The position numbers and the translations under genes are program-made. A stretch of 64,000 nt of DNA from Phreatobacter sp. (GTDB taxonomy: Bacteria; Pseudomonadota; Alphaproteobacteria; Rhizobiales; Phreatobacteraceae): positions 62,001 through 126,000 of the forward strand of contig NZ_JALHMP010000006.1 in assembly GCF_022843985.1 (NCBI RefSeq), read 5' to 3'. The notes under the pieces are model-generated. The model was not told the origin of the DNA. It ran no database searches and worked only from the letters and a program-made list of their open reading frames with translations. Below are positions 54,723 to 64,000 of the stretch, in pieces; position 1 is the stretch's first letter, and each line of letters opens with the position of its first letter.

Positions 54723-55562
54723 TCAGGGTGCGGGCGAATCCGTTTCGACCGCGGGCGCGGGTGTGGTCTTGGCTTCCTCCATCGCCATCTTGCGGGCCTG
54801 CAAGGCCACGATCGGCAGCGAGACCAGATAGGCGAGCGAGCCGACCGCCAGCACTTCCCATGGATAGCTGAAGAGCAGCGCAACGAAGGCTATCGCGGCG
54901 ACTAAGATCGGCAGAACGCTTTCTCGCGGCACGCGCGCACCGATTTTTTTACCAGAAAACACCGGCACTTTCGACACCATGAGCAGGGCGATGACGACCG
55001 TATAGGCAGTGGTCACGAGAGGCGGGCTGAGGAGGTTCGGCAGGCCGCTGCGCTCCAGGTAAATCGGCAGCAGCAGCAGAACCGCGCCGGCCGGGATGGG
55101 AACGCCCGTGAAGAAATTCCCCATCCAGGCGGGCTGGTTCGGGTCATCGACCTGAACGTTGAACCGCGCGAGCCTCAGGGCGCCGCAGATTGAAAAGACG
55201 AGGACGGCGATCCAGCCGATCGGTCCCGCATTGTTCATGCCCCAGAGGTAGAGGATGAGGGCTGGCCCGGCGCCGAAGCTGACGAAATCCGCCAAGCTGT
55301 CCAGTTCAGCACCGAACTTGGACGTCCCCTTCAGCAGCCTGGCGATGCGCCCGTCCATCGAATCCAGTATCGCCGCCAGCAGGACGAGATAGACGGCAAT
55401 GTCGAACTTGCCCTCCAGGGCCATCCGGATCGCGCTCAGCCCAGCGCAGAGCGCCAGGAGCGTGATGAGGTTTGGGATAAGAAGGCGCATCGGCACCGGC
55501 CGGAACCGCCGCCGGGGCGGTTCGTTGCGATCCGGCGTGAAGGGCTGAAAAAGCGAAGACAT
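54723..55562 (-). CDS. pssA: CDP-diacylglycerol--serine O-phosphatidyltransferase
   Basis: A 279-residue membrane enzyme making phosphatidylserine. The CDP-alcohol phosphatidyltransferase motif is complete: Asp67, Asp70-Gly71, Ala74-Arg75, Gly84, Asp88, Asp92. About eight helices, and an Arg-rich N-terminal stretch (PPRRRFRPVPMRLL). Type II PssA as in alphaproteobacteria. It is 31 bp after psd, whose enzyme uses its product to give phosphatidylethanolamine. Confidence 0.94.
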   Translation of the reverse strand: MSSLFQPFTPDRNEPPRRRFRPVPMRLLIPNLITLLALCAGLSAIRMALEGKFDIAVYLVLLAAILDSMDGRIARLLKGTSKFGAELDSLADFVSFGAGPALILYLWGMNNAGPIGWIAVLVFSICGALRLARFNVQVDDPNQPAWMGNFFTGVPIPAGAVLLLLPIYLERSGLPNLLSPPLVTTAYTVVIALLMVSKVPVFSGKKIGARVPRESVLPILVAAIAFVALLFSYPWEVLAVGSLAYLVSLPIVALQARKMAMEEAKTTPAPAVETDSPAP

Positions 55563-55593
55563 GGCTCGAACCTAGCCTGAATTGGAGGGCGAG

Positions 55594-56295
55594 TCAGCCG
55601 ATCCGGACGGTGCGCTGCGGTTCATCCGACGCCATGTCGGCCAGCACGGTCTCACCGGCGACGGCGCGCTGACCCTCTGCGACGAGCGGCTGGGCCCCCT
55701 CCGGGAAATAGACATCAACCCGCGAACCGAAGCGAATCATGCCGAAACGCTCCCCAGCGGCGAGCGGCTGACCCTCGCCGACCCACCAGACAATACGGCG
55801 CGCGATCAGCCCGGCAATCTGCACGACGCCGAAGGCACCGTAGCTGTTGCGGATGACAAGGCCGTTGCGCTCGTTGTCCTCGGAGGCCTTGTCGAGATCG
55901 GCATTGACGAACTTGCCCGGTCGATAGGCCATCTTCTCGATGGTTCCGCCGATCGGCGCGCGGTTCACATGGCAGTCGAAGACCGACATGAAGATCGAGA
56001 CGCGAAGCATCGGACTGGTGCCGAGGCCGAGCTCGACCGGCGGCGTCACCCGGGAGATCAGCGAGATGCGTCCGTCAGCCGGCGATATGACGAGCCCATC
56101 GCGGGAAGGCGTCACCCGGACGGGATCACGAAAGAAAAAGATCACCCAGACCGTCAGGACCAGCATCGGCCAGGCCAGCCAGGCGCCCCACCACAGCAGC
56201 AACAGAGTGCCGACACCTGCGATGGCAATGAAGGGATAGCCTTCACGATGAACCGGAACAAGAACGGTGGTCCGGATGCTGTCGACGATCGACAT
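55594..56295 (-). CDS. psd: Phosphatidylserine decarboxylase
   Basis: A 233-residue pyruvoyl enzyme that forms phosphatidylethanolamine. [35 protein letters not shown] and the self-cleavage site [11 protein letters not shown] (cut between Gly190 and Ser191, which becomes the pyruvoyl group) identify the short, single-chain precursor form. The ATG at 56295 follows GGGGAG; the frame is open to 56343. Confidence 0.94.
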   Translation of the reverse strand: MSIVDSIRTTVLVPVHREGYPFIAIAGVGTLLLLWWGAWLAWPMLVLTVWVIFFFRDPVRVTPSRDGLVISPADGRISLISRVTPPVELGLGTSPMLRVSIFMSVFDCHVNRAPIGGTIEKMAYRPGKFVNADLDKASEDNERNGLVIRNSYGAFGVVQIAGLIARRIVWWVGEGQPLAAGERFGMIRFGSRVDVYFPEGAQPLVAEGQRAVAGETVLADMASDEPQRTVRIG

Positions 56296-56369
56296 AGATT
56301 CTCCCCGCAAGGTTCCCGCATCGCGTCGCGCCGAAAGGCACAAGAGCGGCGCCCGGTAAGCCCGCTCCG

Positions 56370-57236
56370 TCAGGAAGCGGGAGCCGTGGCCTCGCCGTCG
56401 CCGTCACCGTCGTTTTCCCGCTTTTCAGCCGCCCGCTTCTTTTCCATACGGGCAACGATGAGGATGCCGACCTCGTAGAGCCCGATGAGCGGAATGGCCA
56501 GCGACAATTGGCTGATGACGTCAGGCGGCGTGAGGACGGCGGCGAGGACGAAGGCGATCACGATGAAGTAGCGTCGCTTGCCGCGCAGGAAATCGCTATC
56601 GACGACGCCGATCTGACCGAGCAACGCAATGATGACTGGCAACTGGAAGGAGATGCCGAAGGCGAAGATCAGCGTCATGATCAGGCTGAGGTAATCCTCG
56701 ACACGACCCAGATACTGGATTGCCGTCGCCGTATCGCTCGGGGCCTGCTGCATGCCGAGCGAGAACAGCATCAGGGCCCGCATCACGAAGACGAGGACGA
56801 AGATGCCACCGGCGAAGAAGCAGACGGGTGTCCAGATCAGATAGGGGCGAAACGCGGCCTTCTCGTGGGTGTAGAGCCCCGGCGCGACAAACTTATACAG
56901 CTGGATAGCGATGATCGGAAAGGCGAGGAAAGCACCGCCGAACATGCCGATCTTCAACTGCGTGAAGAAATATTCGAGCGGCGCCGTGTAGATCAGGCGC
57001 ACTTCCGCACGCGGAATGCTCAGATAGTCGGCGGCCCACTCATAGGGCAGCACGAGAATCTGGAAGATCTGCTTGGAGAAGGCGAAGGAGAAGATGAAGC
57101 AGACCAGGAAACCGGCCATCGCCTTGATCAGGCGCGACCGCAATTCGATCAGATGCTCCATCAACGGGGCTTTCGACGCCTCGATGGCATCCTCATCCGC
57201 CTTCAGCTTGTCCTCGTGGGCAGGAGCGGACGTCAT
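56370..57236 (-). CDS. tatC: Sec-independent protein translocase TatC
   Basis: A 288-residue, six-helix subunit that reads twin-arginine signals. [20 protein letters not shown] is the conserved cytoplasmic start, and [20 protein letters not shown] and [20 protein letters not shown] follow. Its start overlaps tatB by 4 bp. The C-terminus is charged ([11 protein letters not shown]). Confidence 0.96.
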   Translation of the reverse strand: MTSAPAHEDKLKADEDAIEASKAPLMEHLIELRSRLIKAMAGFLVCFIFSFAFSKQIFQILVLPYEWAADYLSIPRAEVRLIYTAPLEYFFTQLKIGMFGGAFLAFPIIAIQLYKFVAPGLYTHEKAAFRPYLIWTPVCFFAGGIFVLVFVMRALMLFSLGMQQAPSDTATAIQYLGRVEDYLSLIMTLIFAFGISFQLPVIIALLGQIGVVDSDFLRGKRRYFIVIAFVLAAVLTPPDVISQLSLAIPLIGLYEVGILIVARMEKKRAAEKRENDGDGDGEATAPAS

Positions 57237-57883
57237 GCCTTGGTCTCTCCGGGGCGCTTGGCCGTCTCGGTGACGTTGTCGGCCGGCGACGCACTGACGC
57301 CTTGCCCGGCAGGCGCCGCAGGAGCCGTCGATGCCGGCTGCTCACTGACGGGCGCGGCTGAGGGAGACGGCATTGCGGCCATGAAGCCCGATGGCGGATC
57401 GACCGGAGCCGCGCCGAGAGCCGGCGTCGATACAGGCGATGTGAAAGCCGTTGGCGGCTCGATAGGTGCCGGCTTGAAAGCGTTCTGGATGGCAGCCGGA
57501 TCCGCGGTGTAGGTCGGTGGCGCCGGAACCGCTTGGGCGAGCGGATCAGGCGCCGGCGGGCCGACGGTCCCGGGAGCCGGCTGCCCCTTGATATCGTCCA
57601 CAGCGGACTTGATCTGGTCGCGGGCGTAGTCGATCGGGTTGAACGTTGCCGTGGGCGTGGAATTGACGGCGTCGGTCACGCTGTTGATCGAGGACTTCAC
57701 CTTGTCGACCTCGGCCTCCTGAAGGGCCTGGTTGAACTGGTACTGGAAGTCCGAAGCCATGCGCCGCAGCTTGGCCAGAGCCTGCCCCATGCCCCGTAGG
57801 ACTCCGGGCAGCTCTTTCGGGCCGATGACGATCAGCGCGACAATGCCAATCAGTGCAATTTCGCCCCAGCTCAGATCGAACAT
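57233..57883 (-). CDS. tatB: Sec-independent protein translocase TatB
   Basis: A 216-residue Tat[21 protein letters not shown] is the N-terminal transmembrane helix with the Glu typical of TatB, followed by [20 protein letters not shown]. An extended Pro/Ala-rich tail (about 90-216) is much longer than E. coli's, as in other alphaproteobacteria. It lies 72 bp after tatA. Confidence 0.93.
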   Translation of the reverse strand: MFDLSWGEIALIGIVALIVIGPKELPGVLRGMGQALAKLRRMASDFQYQFNQALQEAEVDKVKSSINSVTDAVNSTPTATFNPIDYARDQIKSAVDDIKGQPAPGTVGPPAPDPLAQAVPAPPTYTADPAAIQNAFKPAPIEPPTAFTSPVSTPALGAAPVDPPSGFMAAMPSPSAAPVSEQPASTAPAAPAGQGVSASPADNVTETAKRPGETKA

Positions 57884-57955
57884 GGCAATTCACCGTCCAC
57901 ACGCATGCGCGGGCCTAGGAGGTAAGCGGGCCCGGCGCCGCGAAGACCTGGCGCC

Positions 57956-58240
57956 TCAGCCGACCTTGGGAGCCGTGGCGGGTGCCTGCTCGGACGCGGT
58001 GGCAGCGGGCGCGGGCGCAACGGGAGGAGCCGCGGCAGGGGCCGGCGCCGGCTGATGATCGATGGTCGATGCGGGAGGTGCCGGCGGCGTCTCCGGCTTG
58101 TCCTCCTCGGACAGGCCCTTCTTGAAGGCCTTGATGCCCTTGGCGGCATCGCCCATGAATTCCGAGATCTTGCCGCGGCCGAACAGCAGCAGCACCACGA
58201 TGGCAACGACAATCCAGTGCCAGGCGCTAAACGTACCCAT
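57956..58240 (-). CDS. tatA: Sec-independent protein translocase TatA
   Basis: A 94-residue Tat[21 protein letters not shown] and [20 protein letters not shown] are the helix, hinge and amphipathic helix; the tail is Ala/Pro-rich. It forms the pore with TatB and TatC. It starts 95 bp after the ABC gene, so its promoter may lie in that gap. Confidence 0.95.
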   Translation of the reverse strand: MGTFSAWHWIVVAIVVLLLFGRGKISEFMGDAAKGIKAFKKGLSEEDKPETPPAPPASTIDHQPAPAPAAAPPVAPAPAATASEQAPATAPKVG

Positions 58241-58335
58241 GACCTACTCCTTGACCGTTTGGTTCCGGCGTCCCGAGGCGGATCTGCCGAAGCGATTGTT
58301 TCATGCGGCCCTGGAACGACCGTTGGATTGGGAAA

Positions 58336-59445
58336 CTATGCGGCGGGTGCGGCAAAAACAAGAACCTCGGACGCGGTAACGTCAACACCGACATCGCGAC
58401 CCGGGATCAGCCCCTCGGCGGAACGCACCCGCGCCTTCAGCGGAGCGTCCACTCCCTGCACAACGATCTCCAAAAGCTCGACTTCTCCGAGGAATCGCCG
58501 CGAGATCAGCCGTCCCGGCACGCACATGCCGGCTGGCTTCGGCAAGATCGATTGCGGACGGATAGCCGCCACCGCCTGGGAGCCGTCGGCGAGGCCGGGC
58601 GCGGCAAAATAGCCCACCGGCGTGATCAGACGTCCGCCCTTCACGATGCCGGGCACCTCGTTGACGTCAGAGAAGAACCGCGCCGTGTCGAGATCGGCGG
58701 GCGCCTGGTAGAGGTCGCGGGGCGCACCGATCTGGGCAATCCGCCCCTCGCGCAGAAGCACGATCCGATCCGCCATCCGCATGGCTTCTTCCGGATCATG
58801 GGTCACGACGATGCAAGTCGCGCGGGTCTCGCGCATCACGGCGAGGGTTTCGTCGCGGATCGCATCGCGCAGGCGGCTGTCGAGTCCCGAAAAGGGCTCG
58901 TCCATCAACAGGATGCTCGGCCGGGGCGCGATCGCTCGCGCCAGGGCTACGCGCTGCTGTTCGCCACCCGAGAGCGTATGGGGATAGTCGAGCGCATGAT
59001 CGGCGAGACCGACGCGGCTGAGTGCAAGGCGGGCCGCACGCTCCGCATCCGCCTTCGGCAGCGCTTTGAGGCCGAACATCACGTTGGCGAGATTGCTGAG
59101 GTGCGGGAACAAGGCGAAATCCTGGAAGACAAGGCCAATGCCGCGCCGCTCGGGCGGCAAGAACGTCGACCGGCCAGCAACCTCCCGGCGATCGATCAGC
59201 ACGCGCCCGGCCAACGGCCGCTCGATCCCCGAAGCGATCCGCAGGAGTGTCGTCTTGCCGCAGCCGGAGGGACCGAGCAGGCAGAGCACCTCTCCCGGAG
59301 CGACAACAAGCGATATGCCAGCGAGCGCCCGCACCGACCCATAGCCATGGACGACATCCTCGAACGTGAGCGACGAGGCGATCGACGTCCCGGCCGTGCC
59401 GCGCCGTCCCCAGCCCGACACCGTATCCATCAATGTGCGGTTCAC
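58336..59445 (-). CDS. ABC transporter ATP-binding protein (FbpC/PotA-like)
   Basis: A 369-residue ATPase. Walker A GPSGCGKTT (58-66), signature LSGGEQQR (158-165), Walker B ILLMDEP (178-184) and the HDPEEAM switch are present, with a C-terminal TOBE-like domain (about 285-369). The architecture matches importers for ferric iron, spermidine/putrescine or thiamine. No permease or binding protein is in the window. It starts at a GTG overlapping the scpB stop by 4 bp; an ATG five codons in is the alternative. Confidence 0.88.
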   Translation of the reverse strand: MNRTLMDTVSGWGRRGTAGTSIASSLTFEDVVHGYGSVRALAGISLVVAPGEVLCLLGPSGCGKTTLLRIASGIERPLAGRVLIDRREVAGRSTFLPPERRGIGLVFQDFALFPHLSNLANVMFGLKALPKADAERAARLALSRVGLADHALDYPHTLSGGEQQRVALARAIAPRPSILLMDEPFSGLDSRLRDAIRDETLAVMRETRATCIVVTHDPEEAMRMADRIVLLREGRIAQIGAPRDLYQAPADLDTARFFSDVNEVPGIVKGGRLITPVGYFAAPGLADGSQAVAAIRPQSILPKPAGMCVPGRLISRRFLGEVELLEIVVQGVDAPLKARVRSAEGLIPGRDVGVDVTASEVLVFAAPAA

Positions 59446-60158
59446 GGCGCCCCCCGCTCAGACAGCGGCGTCAGCCCGAGGTCGAGTTCACCGCCGTCGT
59501 CCGGCTCCTCGTCGTCACGCAGCGTGAGGTCGTCATTGGGGATGGGAATGCGGAAACCGGGCGGCAGCCGTCCGTCCAGCATACCGGCCGCCTTCAGGTC
59601 GTCGAGGCCGGGGAGATCGCCGATCGCTTCGAGGCCGAAATGGTCGAGAAAGGCCGGCGTCGTGCCGAAAGTGACAGGGCGACCGGGAACCTTGCGGCGC
59701 CCGCGGATGCGCAGCCAGCCCGTTTCCATCAGCAGGTCGATCGTCCCCTTGGCCACGGTGACGCCACGGATTTCCTCGATCTCCGCCCGGGTCACGGGCT
59801 GGTGATAGGCGACAATCGCGAGAGTCTCGAGGGCCGCGCGTGACAGCTTGCGCTCCTCCGTCGTCTCCCGGTGGAGAAGGAAGCTGAGATCCTCCGCCGT
59901 GCGGAAGGCCCACTTGCCCGCGACCTTCACGAGATTGACGCCCCGCGGTGCGTAGAACGCCTGGAGGGTGATGAGGAGCGAACGCAGGTCGGCGCCGCGC
60001 GGCAGGCGCTCGGCAAGGGCGGCCTCGTCAAGCGGCTGGGCTGCGGCAAAGAGCAATGCCTCGACGATCCGCAATTGATCGACCGGACCGTCGGCCATGC
60101 CGACCGGCGCGCCGAGCCGCAGTTGAGCCGGATCGTCCATGTTGCGCTCATCGACCAT
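59442..60158 (-). CDS. scpB: Segregation and condensation protein B
   Basis: A 238-residue ScpB, the winged-helix partner of the SMC kleisin ScpA. VEALLFAAAQPLDEAALAER and LSRAALETLAIVAYHQPVTR are the family core, with GRPVTFGTTPAFLDHFGLEA as the second winged-helix signature. It starts 12 bp after scpA and continues by overlap into the ABC gene. Confidence 0.93.
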   Translation of the reverse strand: MVDERNMDDPAQLRLGAPVGMADGPVDQLRIVEALLFAAAQPLDEAALAERLPRGADLRSLLITLQAFYAPRGVNLVKVAGKWAFRTAEDLSFLLHRETTEERKLSRAALETLAIVAYHQPVTRAEIEEIRGVTVAKGTIDLLMETGWLRIRGRRKVPGRPVTFGTTPAFLDHFGLEAIGDLPGLDDLKAAGMLDGRLPPGFRIPIPNDDLTLRDDEEPDDGGELDLGLTPLSERGAP

Positions 60159-60170
60159 GCGCGGCTTCTA

Positions 60171-60998
60171 TCATGTCTCCGGCGGGTTGGAAGCCGGCTC
60201 TCCCCTGCGCTTTCGCATGAAGAGTGGGCCGAGTGGTCGGTCCTGGTGCAGTTCGAGCACGCCTTCGCGAACCAGTTCCAGGGTGGAGGCAAAGCTGGAG
60301 GCCAGGACAGTTGCTCGCTTGGCGTCGCTGACGAGGTAGTCGATGAGGAACGTGTCGAGCGCGGTCCAGTCGGTCGCGGCGCCGACCAGCCGCTCGAGAA
60401 TTTCGCGCGCCTCGGCCAGCGACAATACGGAGCGGTGCTCCATGGTCACGTGGGAGAGCGCCGACTTCTCGCGCTGCTGCGCATAGGCGGTCAGGAGATC
60501 ATAGAGACTGGCTTCCCAGCGGCGCCCGGCCAGGGCGACGATCGGTTCGGGTTCGCCACGCCCGAAGACGTCTCGGCCGAGCCGGTGCCGGGTCATCAGC
60601 CGTCCCGCGGCATCGCGCATGGCCTGCAGGCGCTGGAGCCGGAAGGCCAGCACCTCCGCCAGTTCCGGCCCTGAGGGTTCGTCACCCTTGGCGGGCTCAG
60701 GGATCAGCAGGCGGGACTTCAGATAGGCGAGCCAGGCAGCCATGACGAGGTAGTCGGCGGCGAGTTCCAGCCGCAGTTTCCGCGCCTCCTCGATGAAACC
60801 AAGATACTGGTCGGCCAGGGCCAGGATGGAAATCTTCGCCAGATCCACCTTCTGGGTGCGGGCAAGCGCCAGCAGCATGTCCAGCGGGCCCTCGAATCCA
60901 TCGAGATCGACCACGAAGGCCGGCTCGGCGGTGCCGCGATCGACCGGCGTCTCGAAGGGCAGCACATTGCTGCTGAAGGGGATGGTCGTGCGGGCCAT
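60171..60998 (-). CDS. scpA: Segregation and condensation protein A
   Basis: A 275-residue kleisin that links SMC heads in chromosome condensation. FVVDLDGFEGPLDMLLALAR at the start, then DLAKISILALADQYLGFIEE and AADYLVMAAWLAYLKSRLLI are the ScpA core. The ATG at 60998 fits family N-termini; a further ATG at 61034 (12 codons earlier) is possible. It follows nagZ with a gap of about 40 bp. Confidence 0.93.
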   Translation of the reverse strand: MARTTIPFSSNVLPFETPVDRGTAEPAFVVDLDGFEGPLDMLLALARTQKVDLAKISILALADQYLGFIEEARKLRLELAADYLVMAAWLAYLKSRLLIPEPAKGDEPSGPELAEVLAFRLQRLQAMRDAAGRLMTRHRLGRDVFGRGEPEPIVALAGRRWEASLYDLLTAYAQQREKSALSHVTMEHRSVLSLAEAREILERLVGAATDWTALDTFLIDYLVSDAKRATVLASSFASTLELVREGVLELHQDRPLGPLFMRKRRGEPASNPPET

Positions 60999-61041
60999 GG
61001 GAATTCCGATCCGCGGGACCAGGCCGGTCCGCATGGACCGA

Positions 61042-62106
61042 TCATACGCTCAGCGCATGGCCGGCGGCAAAGCCTGAGGACGATGGTTCCGTCTGTTGGC
61101 GCGCCAACATGTCCTGGAACAGTGCGAGCGCCTCGACCTGATCCAGCGGTTCCGGCAGGTGCCGGATGCGGCCAAGGGCGGCCTCGGCCCGTCGGCGGGC
61201 CCGGCCGGCGAGCCCGCGCGCCTCGCTGGCCACTGCCATCATCTCGTCAAGCTTGCCGTTGCAGTGGAGAACGACGTCGCATCCCGCCGCATAGGAATGG
61301 CGCGCGCGCGCGCGAAGCGTCCCTTCGAGCGCGTTCATCGACAGGTCATCGGTGATAACGAGACCGTCATAGCCGATGGCACCACGGATGACGGATTGCA
61401 TCACCCGCCGCGACGTTGTCGCCGGACGGCGCGGATCGATCGCGGTGTAGACCACATGGGCCGTCATCGCGAGCGGCATGTCGGTCAGGGTCCTGAACGG
61501 CAGGAAGTCATCGTCCAGCGCCTCGCGCGGCGCATCGACGACGGGGAGCGCGGCGTGGCTGTCGGCCCCTGCCCTGCCGTGACCTGGAATATGCTTGACC
61601 ACCGGCAGGACGCCGCCGGCGAGCAGGCCCTCGGCCATGGCGCGCCCCAGCGCTGCAACCTCGGCCGGAACCAGCGAAAAGGCCCTGTCACCGATGACAT
61701 CATGGGCACCCGCCACCGGCACGTCGAGCACGGGGGCGCAGTCGACAGTGATGCCGAGGCTGAGGAGATCATGGGCCATCAGCCGCCCGGCGAGCCGCGC
61801 CATGGCCCGGCCGAGCAGCGGATCATTGGCGGCAAGACCGGCAAAGATCCGCGCCGGCGGATATTTGGGCCAGAACGGCGGCGAGAGCCGTTGCACTCTC
61901 CCGCCTTCCTGATCGATCAGGACAGGCGCGTCGGCGCGCCCGACGGCGGCGCGAAAATCACCGACAAGGCGGCGGATCTGATCAGGCTCGGCGCAATTTC
62001 GCCGGAACAGGATCAGGCCCCAGGGATCAATGTCGCGAAAGAAGGCCGCCTCATCCACCGAAAGGACGGTGCCGGCACAGCCGAGGATCAGAGCCTTCTG
62101 GGCCAT
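61042..62106 (-). CDS. nagZ: Beta-N-acetylhexosaminidase (glycoside hydrolase family 3)
   Basis: A 354-residue cytoplasmic GH3 enzyme for peptidoglycan recycling; releases GlcNAc from GlcNAc-anhMurNAc peptides. LIDQEGGRVQRL, the KHIPGHGR and DSH catalytic loop (171-184) and ITDDLSMNAL around the nucleophile Asp (253/254) are present. It precedes scpA on the same strand, the usual alphaproteobacterial order. Confidence 0.95.
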   Translation of the reverse strand: MAQKALILGCAGTVLSVDEAAFFRDIDPWGLILFRRNCAEPDQIRRLVGDFRAAVGRADAPVLIDQEGGRVQRLSPPFWPKYPPARIFAGLAANDPLLGRAMARLAGRLMAHDLLSLGITVDCAPVLDVPVAGAHDVIGDRAFSLVPAEVAALGRAMAEGLLAGGVLPVVKHIPGHGRAGADSHAALPVVDAPREALDDDFLPFRTLTDMPLAMTAHVVYTAIDPRRPATTSRRVMQSVIRGAIGYDGLVITDDLSMNALEGTLRARARHSYAAGCDVVLHCNGKLDEMMAVASEARGLAGRARRRAEAALGRIRHLPEPLDQVEALALFQDMLARQQTEPSSSGFAAGHALSV

Positions 62107-62122
62107 GGCCTTGCGGCGGCGA

Positions 62123-63796
62123 TCAGTTGAGGACGCAGGATCCGCCGGCAGCCTTCAGCCGCTGACAGAGCCCCTGGGCCTCGTCGCGGGAGAACGGACC
62201 GACCCGGAGTCGATGCCAGGTGCCGCGACCAGGAATTTCCGCGGTGCGGACATTCGGCGTCTGACCCTGCAGCATCGGAAAGCGCCGGACTGCCGACGTG
62301 AAGGCCGAACGGGCCTCCTGCTCCGACTGGTGCGATGAGATCTGCACGAAGGTCCCGCCGCCGGAGGTGGAGCCGGTGGAGACCGAAGCCGTCCGCTGCG
62401 GTCCGAGATCGAGGGGCTGCACCTGGTTCGTCTGGCGGGCAGGTGCGCGGCTGGGCTCGACCGAGGTCGTGGCGGCCGGCTCGGCCCGTGCAACGCGCAC
62501 CGTCTGCACCGGACGCGGTGCCGGCACCGGCGAGGAACGGGAGTCGGCGTCCGCGAGCGCGGGAGCCGCAGCCGGAACCACGGACAGGGCCTGCTGCGGC
62601 GCGACGGGGGCGACAGGCCGCGGCGGCGGCGCGCTCGGCGTCATGATGGTGCCGTCAGGTCCGACCTGAACCGTTCGTACCCGGCGCGGTTCTTCGGCAA
62701 CGCGCGCCTGGATCGGAGCGGCCGCCGACGGCGCGGCGGCTGGTGCGGCAACCGGGATAGCATTGACATGGCGCACGACGGGCTGCCCGGGATCGGTGAC
62801 AGCGCCGGAAGAGGCCGCAGGTGCCGGAAAGAGCGGAATGACGCGCGCTGGCGTCGGCGGATCCTGAACCTGGGCGGCCTGTTCGCGCACGCTGACAGGG
62901 CGCTCCTCGCGCGTCAGGACGCGCTCGGCACCGTCAGTGCGAACCGCCGCGGGTTTCGCCTCCTGCGCCTGCGGCGCAGCAATGCGCACCGGGGCGGTAT
63001 CGGCGCGCACGACGCGGGCCTCTCCGACCGGGGAACCGGAACCCACCATGCCGCGATAAGCGTAGACGCCCCCGCTACCGATCAACGCAAGTGCAAGGAC
63101 CGTGGCAACGGCGGTGACACCGGCACGGCGCCGGCGCGGCGGCGCATCATCGGGATAGGCATAGACATCGTCGGCGACGGCCGCGGAGGCCGCCTGCGGT
63201 GGCGCATAGACGTCGGCATCGCGACGCTGATGGCCCCGCATGGCATAGGCAGCACCTGCTGCTCCGGCCAAACCAGCGGCGCCGGCAGCCACATAGCCCC
63301 CCATATTGGCGTCGCGAAGGCGTTCCCCTTCGCCGAAGGAGCGCTCGAACTCCGCGGCGAGCCGCCGCTCGAGATCATCTGCTGCTGCAGCCTCGCCCGG
63401 CCATGCCTCGTGCGAACCGCGCAATGCGTCAATGGCCGCGCCATCGTCGTATCCGGTGACGGCAGCGGCCTCCCGGTGCTTGGCGAGCTCCGCCTCAAGG
63501 TCTTCCCAGTCGATGCCCGGCGCGTCCGAAGCAGGCGCACGCAGCGGCATAGCGGGAATGGCAATCTCGCCATCGGCGACGTCGGACGCGCCAAAGTCAG
63601 GATCGGCCACCGTATCCCGTGTGCGGGCCACCGTCTTCAGCAGGTCGGCATAGCCGTCGTCCTGCCCGATGATCCGCGCGAGATCCGCCAACGGATCGCT
63701 GACAGGCTGATCAGACAGGGCCGGCCCGGACTCGCGAGCCTCGCGGTCGTAAGAATCGTAATCGCGATAGCTACGCACACTGTTCTCGTTGGCCAT
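62123..63796 (-). CDS. SPOR domain-containing protein
   Basis: A 557-residue envelope protein. A cytoplasmic acidic part (1-220) is followed by one transmembrane helix (AGVTAVATVLALALIGSGGV, about 227-246), a long Pro/Ala-rich periplasmic linker and a C-terminal SPOR domain (GGTFVQISSHQSEQEARSAF ... WHRLRVGPFSRDEAQGLCQR) that binds denuded septal glycan. Its place between argS and nagZ is conserved. ATG 63796 (MANENS) is chosen; 63808 is possible. Confidence 0.88.
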   Translation of the reverse strand: MANENSVRSYRDYDSYDREARESGPALSDQPVSDPLADLARIIGQDDGYADLLKTVARTRDTVADPDFGASDVADGEIAIPAMPLRAPASDAPGIDWEDLEAELAKHREAAAVTGYDDGAAIDALRGSHEAWPGEAAAADDLERRLAAEFERSFGEGERLRDANMGGYVAAGAAGLAGAAGAAYAMRGHQRRDADVYAPPQAASAAVADDVYAYPDDAPPRRRRAGVTAVATVLALALIGSGGVYAYRGMVGSGSPVGEARVVRADTAPVRIAAPQAQEAKPAAVRTDGAERVLTREERPVSVREQAAQVQDPPTPARVIPLFPAPAASSGAVTDPGQPVVRHVNAIPVAAPAAAPSAAAPIQARVAEEPRRVRTVQVGPDGTIMTPSAPPPRPVAPVAPQQALSVVPAAAPALADADSRSSPVPAPRPVQTVRVARAEPAATTSVEPSRAPARQTNQVQPLDLGPQRTASVSTGSTSGGGTFVQISSHQSEQEARSAFTSAVRRFPMLQGQTPNVRTAEIPGRGTWHRLRVGPFSRDEAQGLCQRLKAAGGSCVLN

Positions 63797-63842
63797 GGGC
63801 CCCGCCATCGGTGGGCGCCGCAAACGACTACGCGCGGCGCGA

Positions 63843-64000
63843 TCAACGCATTTCTTCGACAGCCTCGACGCCGAGGATCGCGAGTCCCGATCTGAGAACG
63901 GTCACGATACCCTGGACCAGCGCAAGGCGCGCCGTCGTTATTTGTCGATCATTTTCCATAATGAAGCGTAAATGCGGCGAATCTTTCCCTCGATTCCACT
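63843..64000 (-). CDS. argS: Arginyl-tRNA synthetase (C-terminal fragment)
   Basis: Only the last 52 codons are inside the window. The translation [20 protein letters not shown] and the end GVEAVEEMR match the anticodon-binding domain C-terminus of class I ArgRS, which ends close to this motif. The gene continues beyond base 64000. The SPOR gene starts 46 bp downstream, as in related genomes. Confidence 0.9.
   Translation of the reverse strand, partial: WNRGKDSPHLRFIMENDRQITTARLALVQGIVTVLRSGLAILGVEAVEEMR

Noticed and set aside
62400-62900. Low-complexity stretch that could be a repeat array
   Set aside because: It encodes the Pro/Ala-rich linker of the SPOR protein in frame, with no exact repeat unit.

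Overview
The window is a gene-dense, G+C-rich (about two thirds by eye) chromosomal segment of an alphaproteobacterium, most likely Hyphomicrobiales (Rhizobiales). The evidence is the housekeeping blocks and their order: rpsB-tsf, lepB-rnc-era-recO, argS-SPOR-nagZ-scpA-scpB-tatABC, pssA-psd, an ATP12 F1-assembly chaperone, an Rsm22-type methyltransferase and a PomA-like MotA. I could not assign a genus from the sequence. I saw no rRNA, tRNA, insertion sequence, prophage or CRISPR array.

Layout. 1-9.4 kb: tsf (3' end outside the window) and rpsB, a HAD phosphatase, a MOSC protein, an SDR/Rsm22-like/Cys-rich operon, an EamA permease, purEK, two divergent YdcH-type small proteins and a cytochrome b561. 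9.7-13.2 kb: ribA with a degenerate N-terminal domain, and a large YfhO-like membrane protein. 13.2-25.3 kb: a catabolic island with a TRAP transporter (dctPQM), 5-oxoprolinase pxpBCA, a MarR-like regulator, ATP-dependent hydantoinase/oxoprolinase hyuAB, a creatininase-family hydrolase and an acetamidase/formamidase. 25.5-42.4 kb: secreted glutathione peroxidase, rnd, dipeptidase, a lipoprotein, a universal stress protein, a propionyl-CoA carboxylase-type beta subunit, ATP12, recO-DUF1737-era-rnc-lepB, two small lipoproteins, motAB, an alpha/beta hydrolase, an Ldh-family dehydrogenase, a crotonase and a thioesterase. 42.5-47.9 kb: two small unknown proteins and a second TRAP system next to an altronate-dehydratase-like uxaA. 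48-54.2 kb: a complete urease operon, ureD-ureA-hupE-DUF1272-ureB-ureC-ureE-ureF-ureG. 54.5-64 kb: a small unknown protein, pssA, psd, tatCBA, an orphan ABC ATPase, scpB, scpA, nagZ, a SPOR protein and the 3' end of argS.

How the genes work together. The 13-25 kb island contains two unrelated ATP-dependent lactam/imide-opening enzymes (PxpABC and HyuAB), two amide hydrolases and an uptake system. Two similarly built 17-bp dyads, GTCAACATGATGTTGAC at 18864-18880 and GTCAACGATTCATCGAC at 23431-23447, each overlap a TTGACA -35-like element facing the leftward operon (dctPQM-pxpBCA and hyuAB). This suggests one regulon, possibly under the MarR-like protein, for a cyclic amide or imide nutrient. 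It is the best candidate here for an undescribed system; the substrate is not readable from sequence. The urease operon could release ammonia from urea, but a link to the island is speculative.
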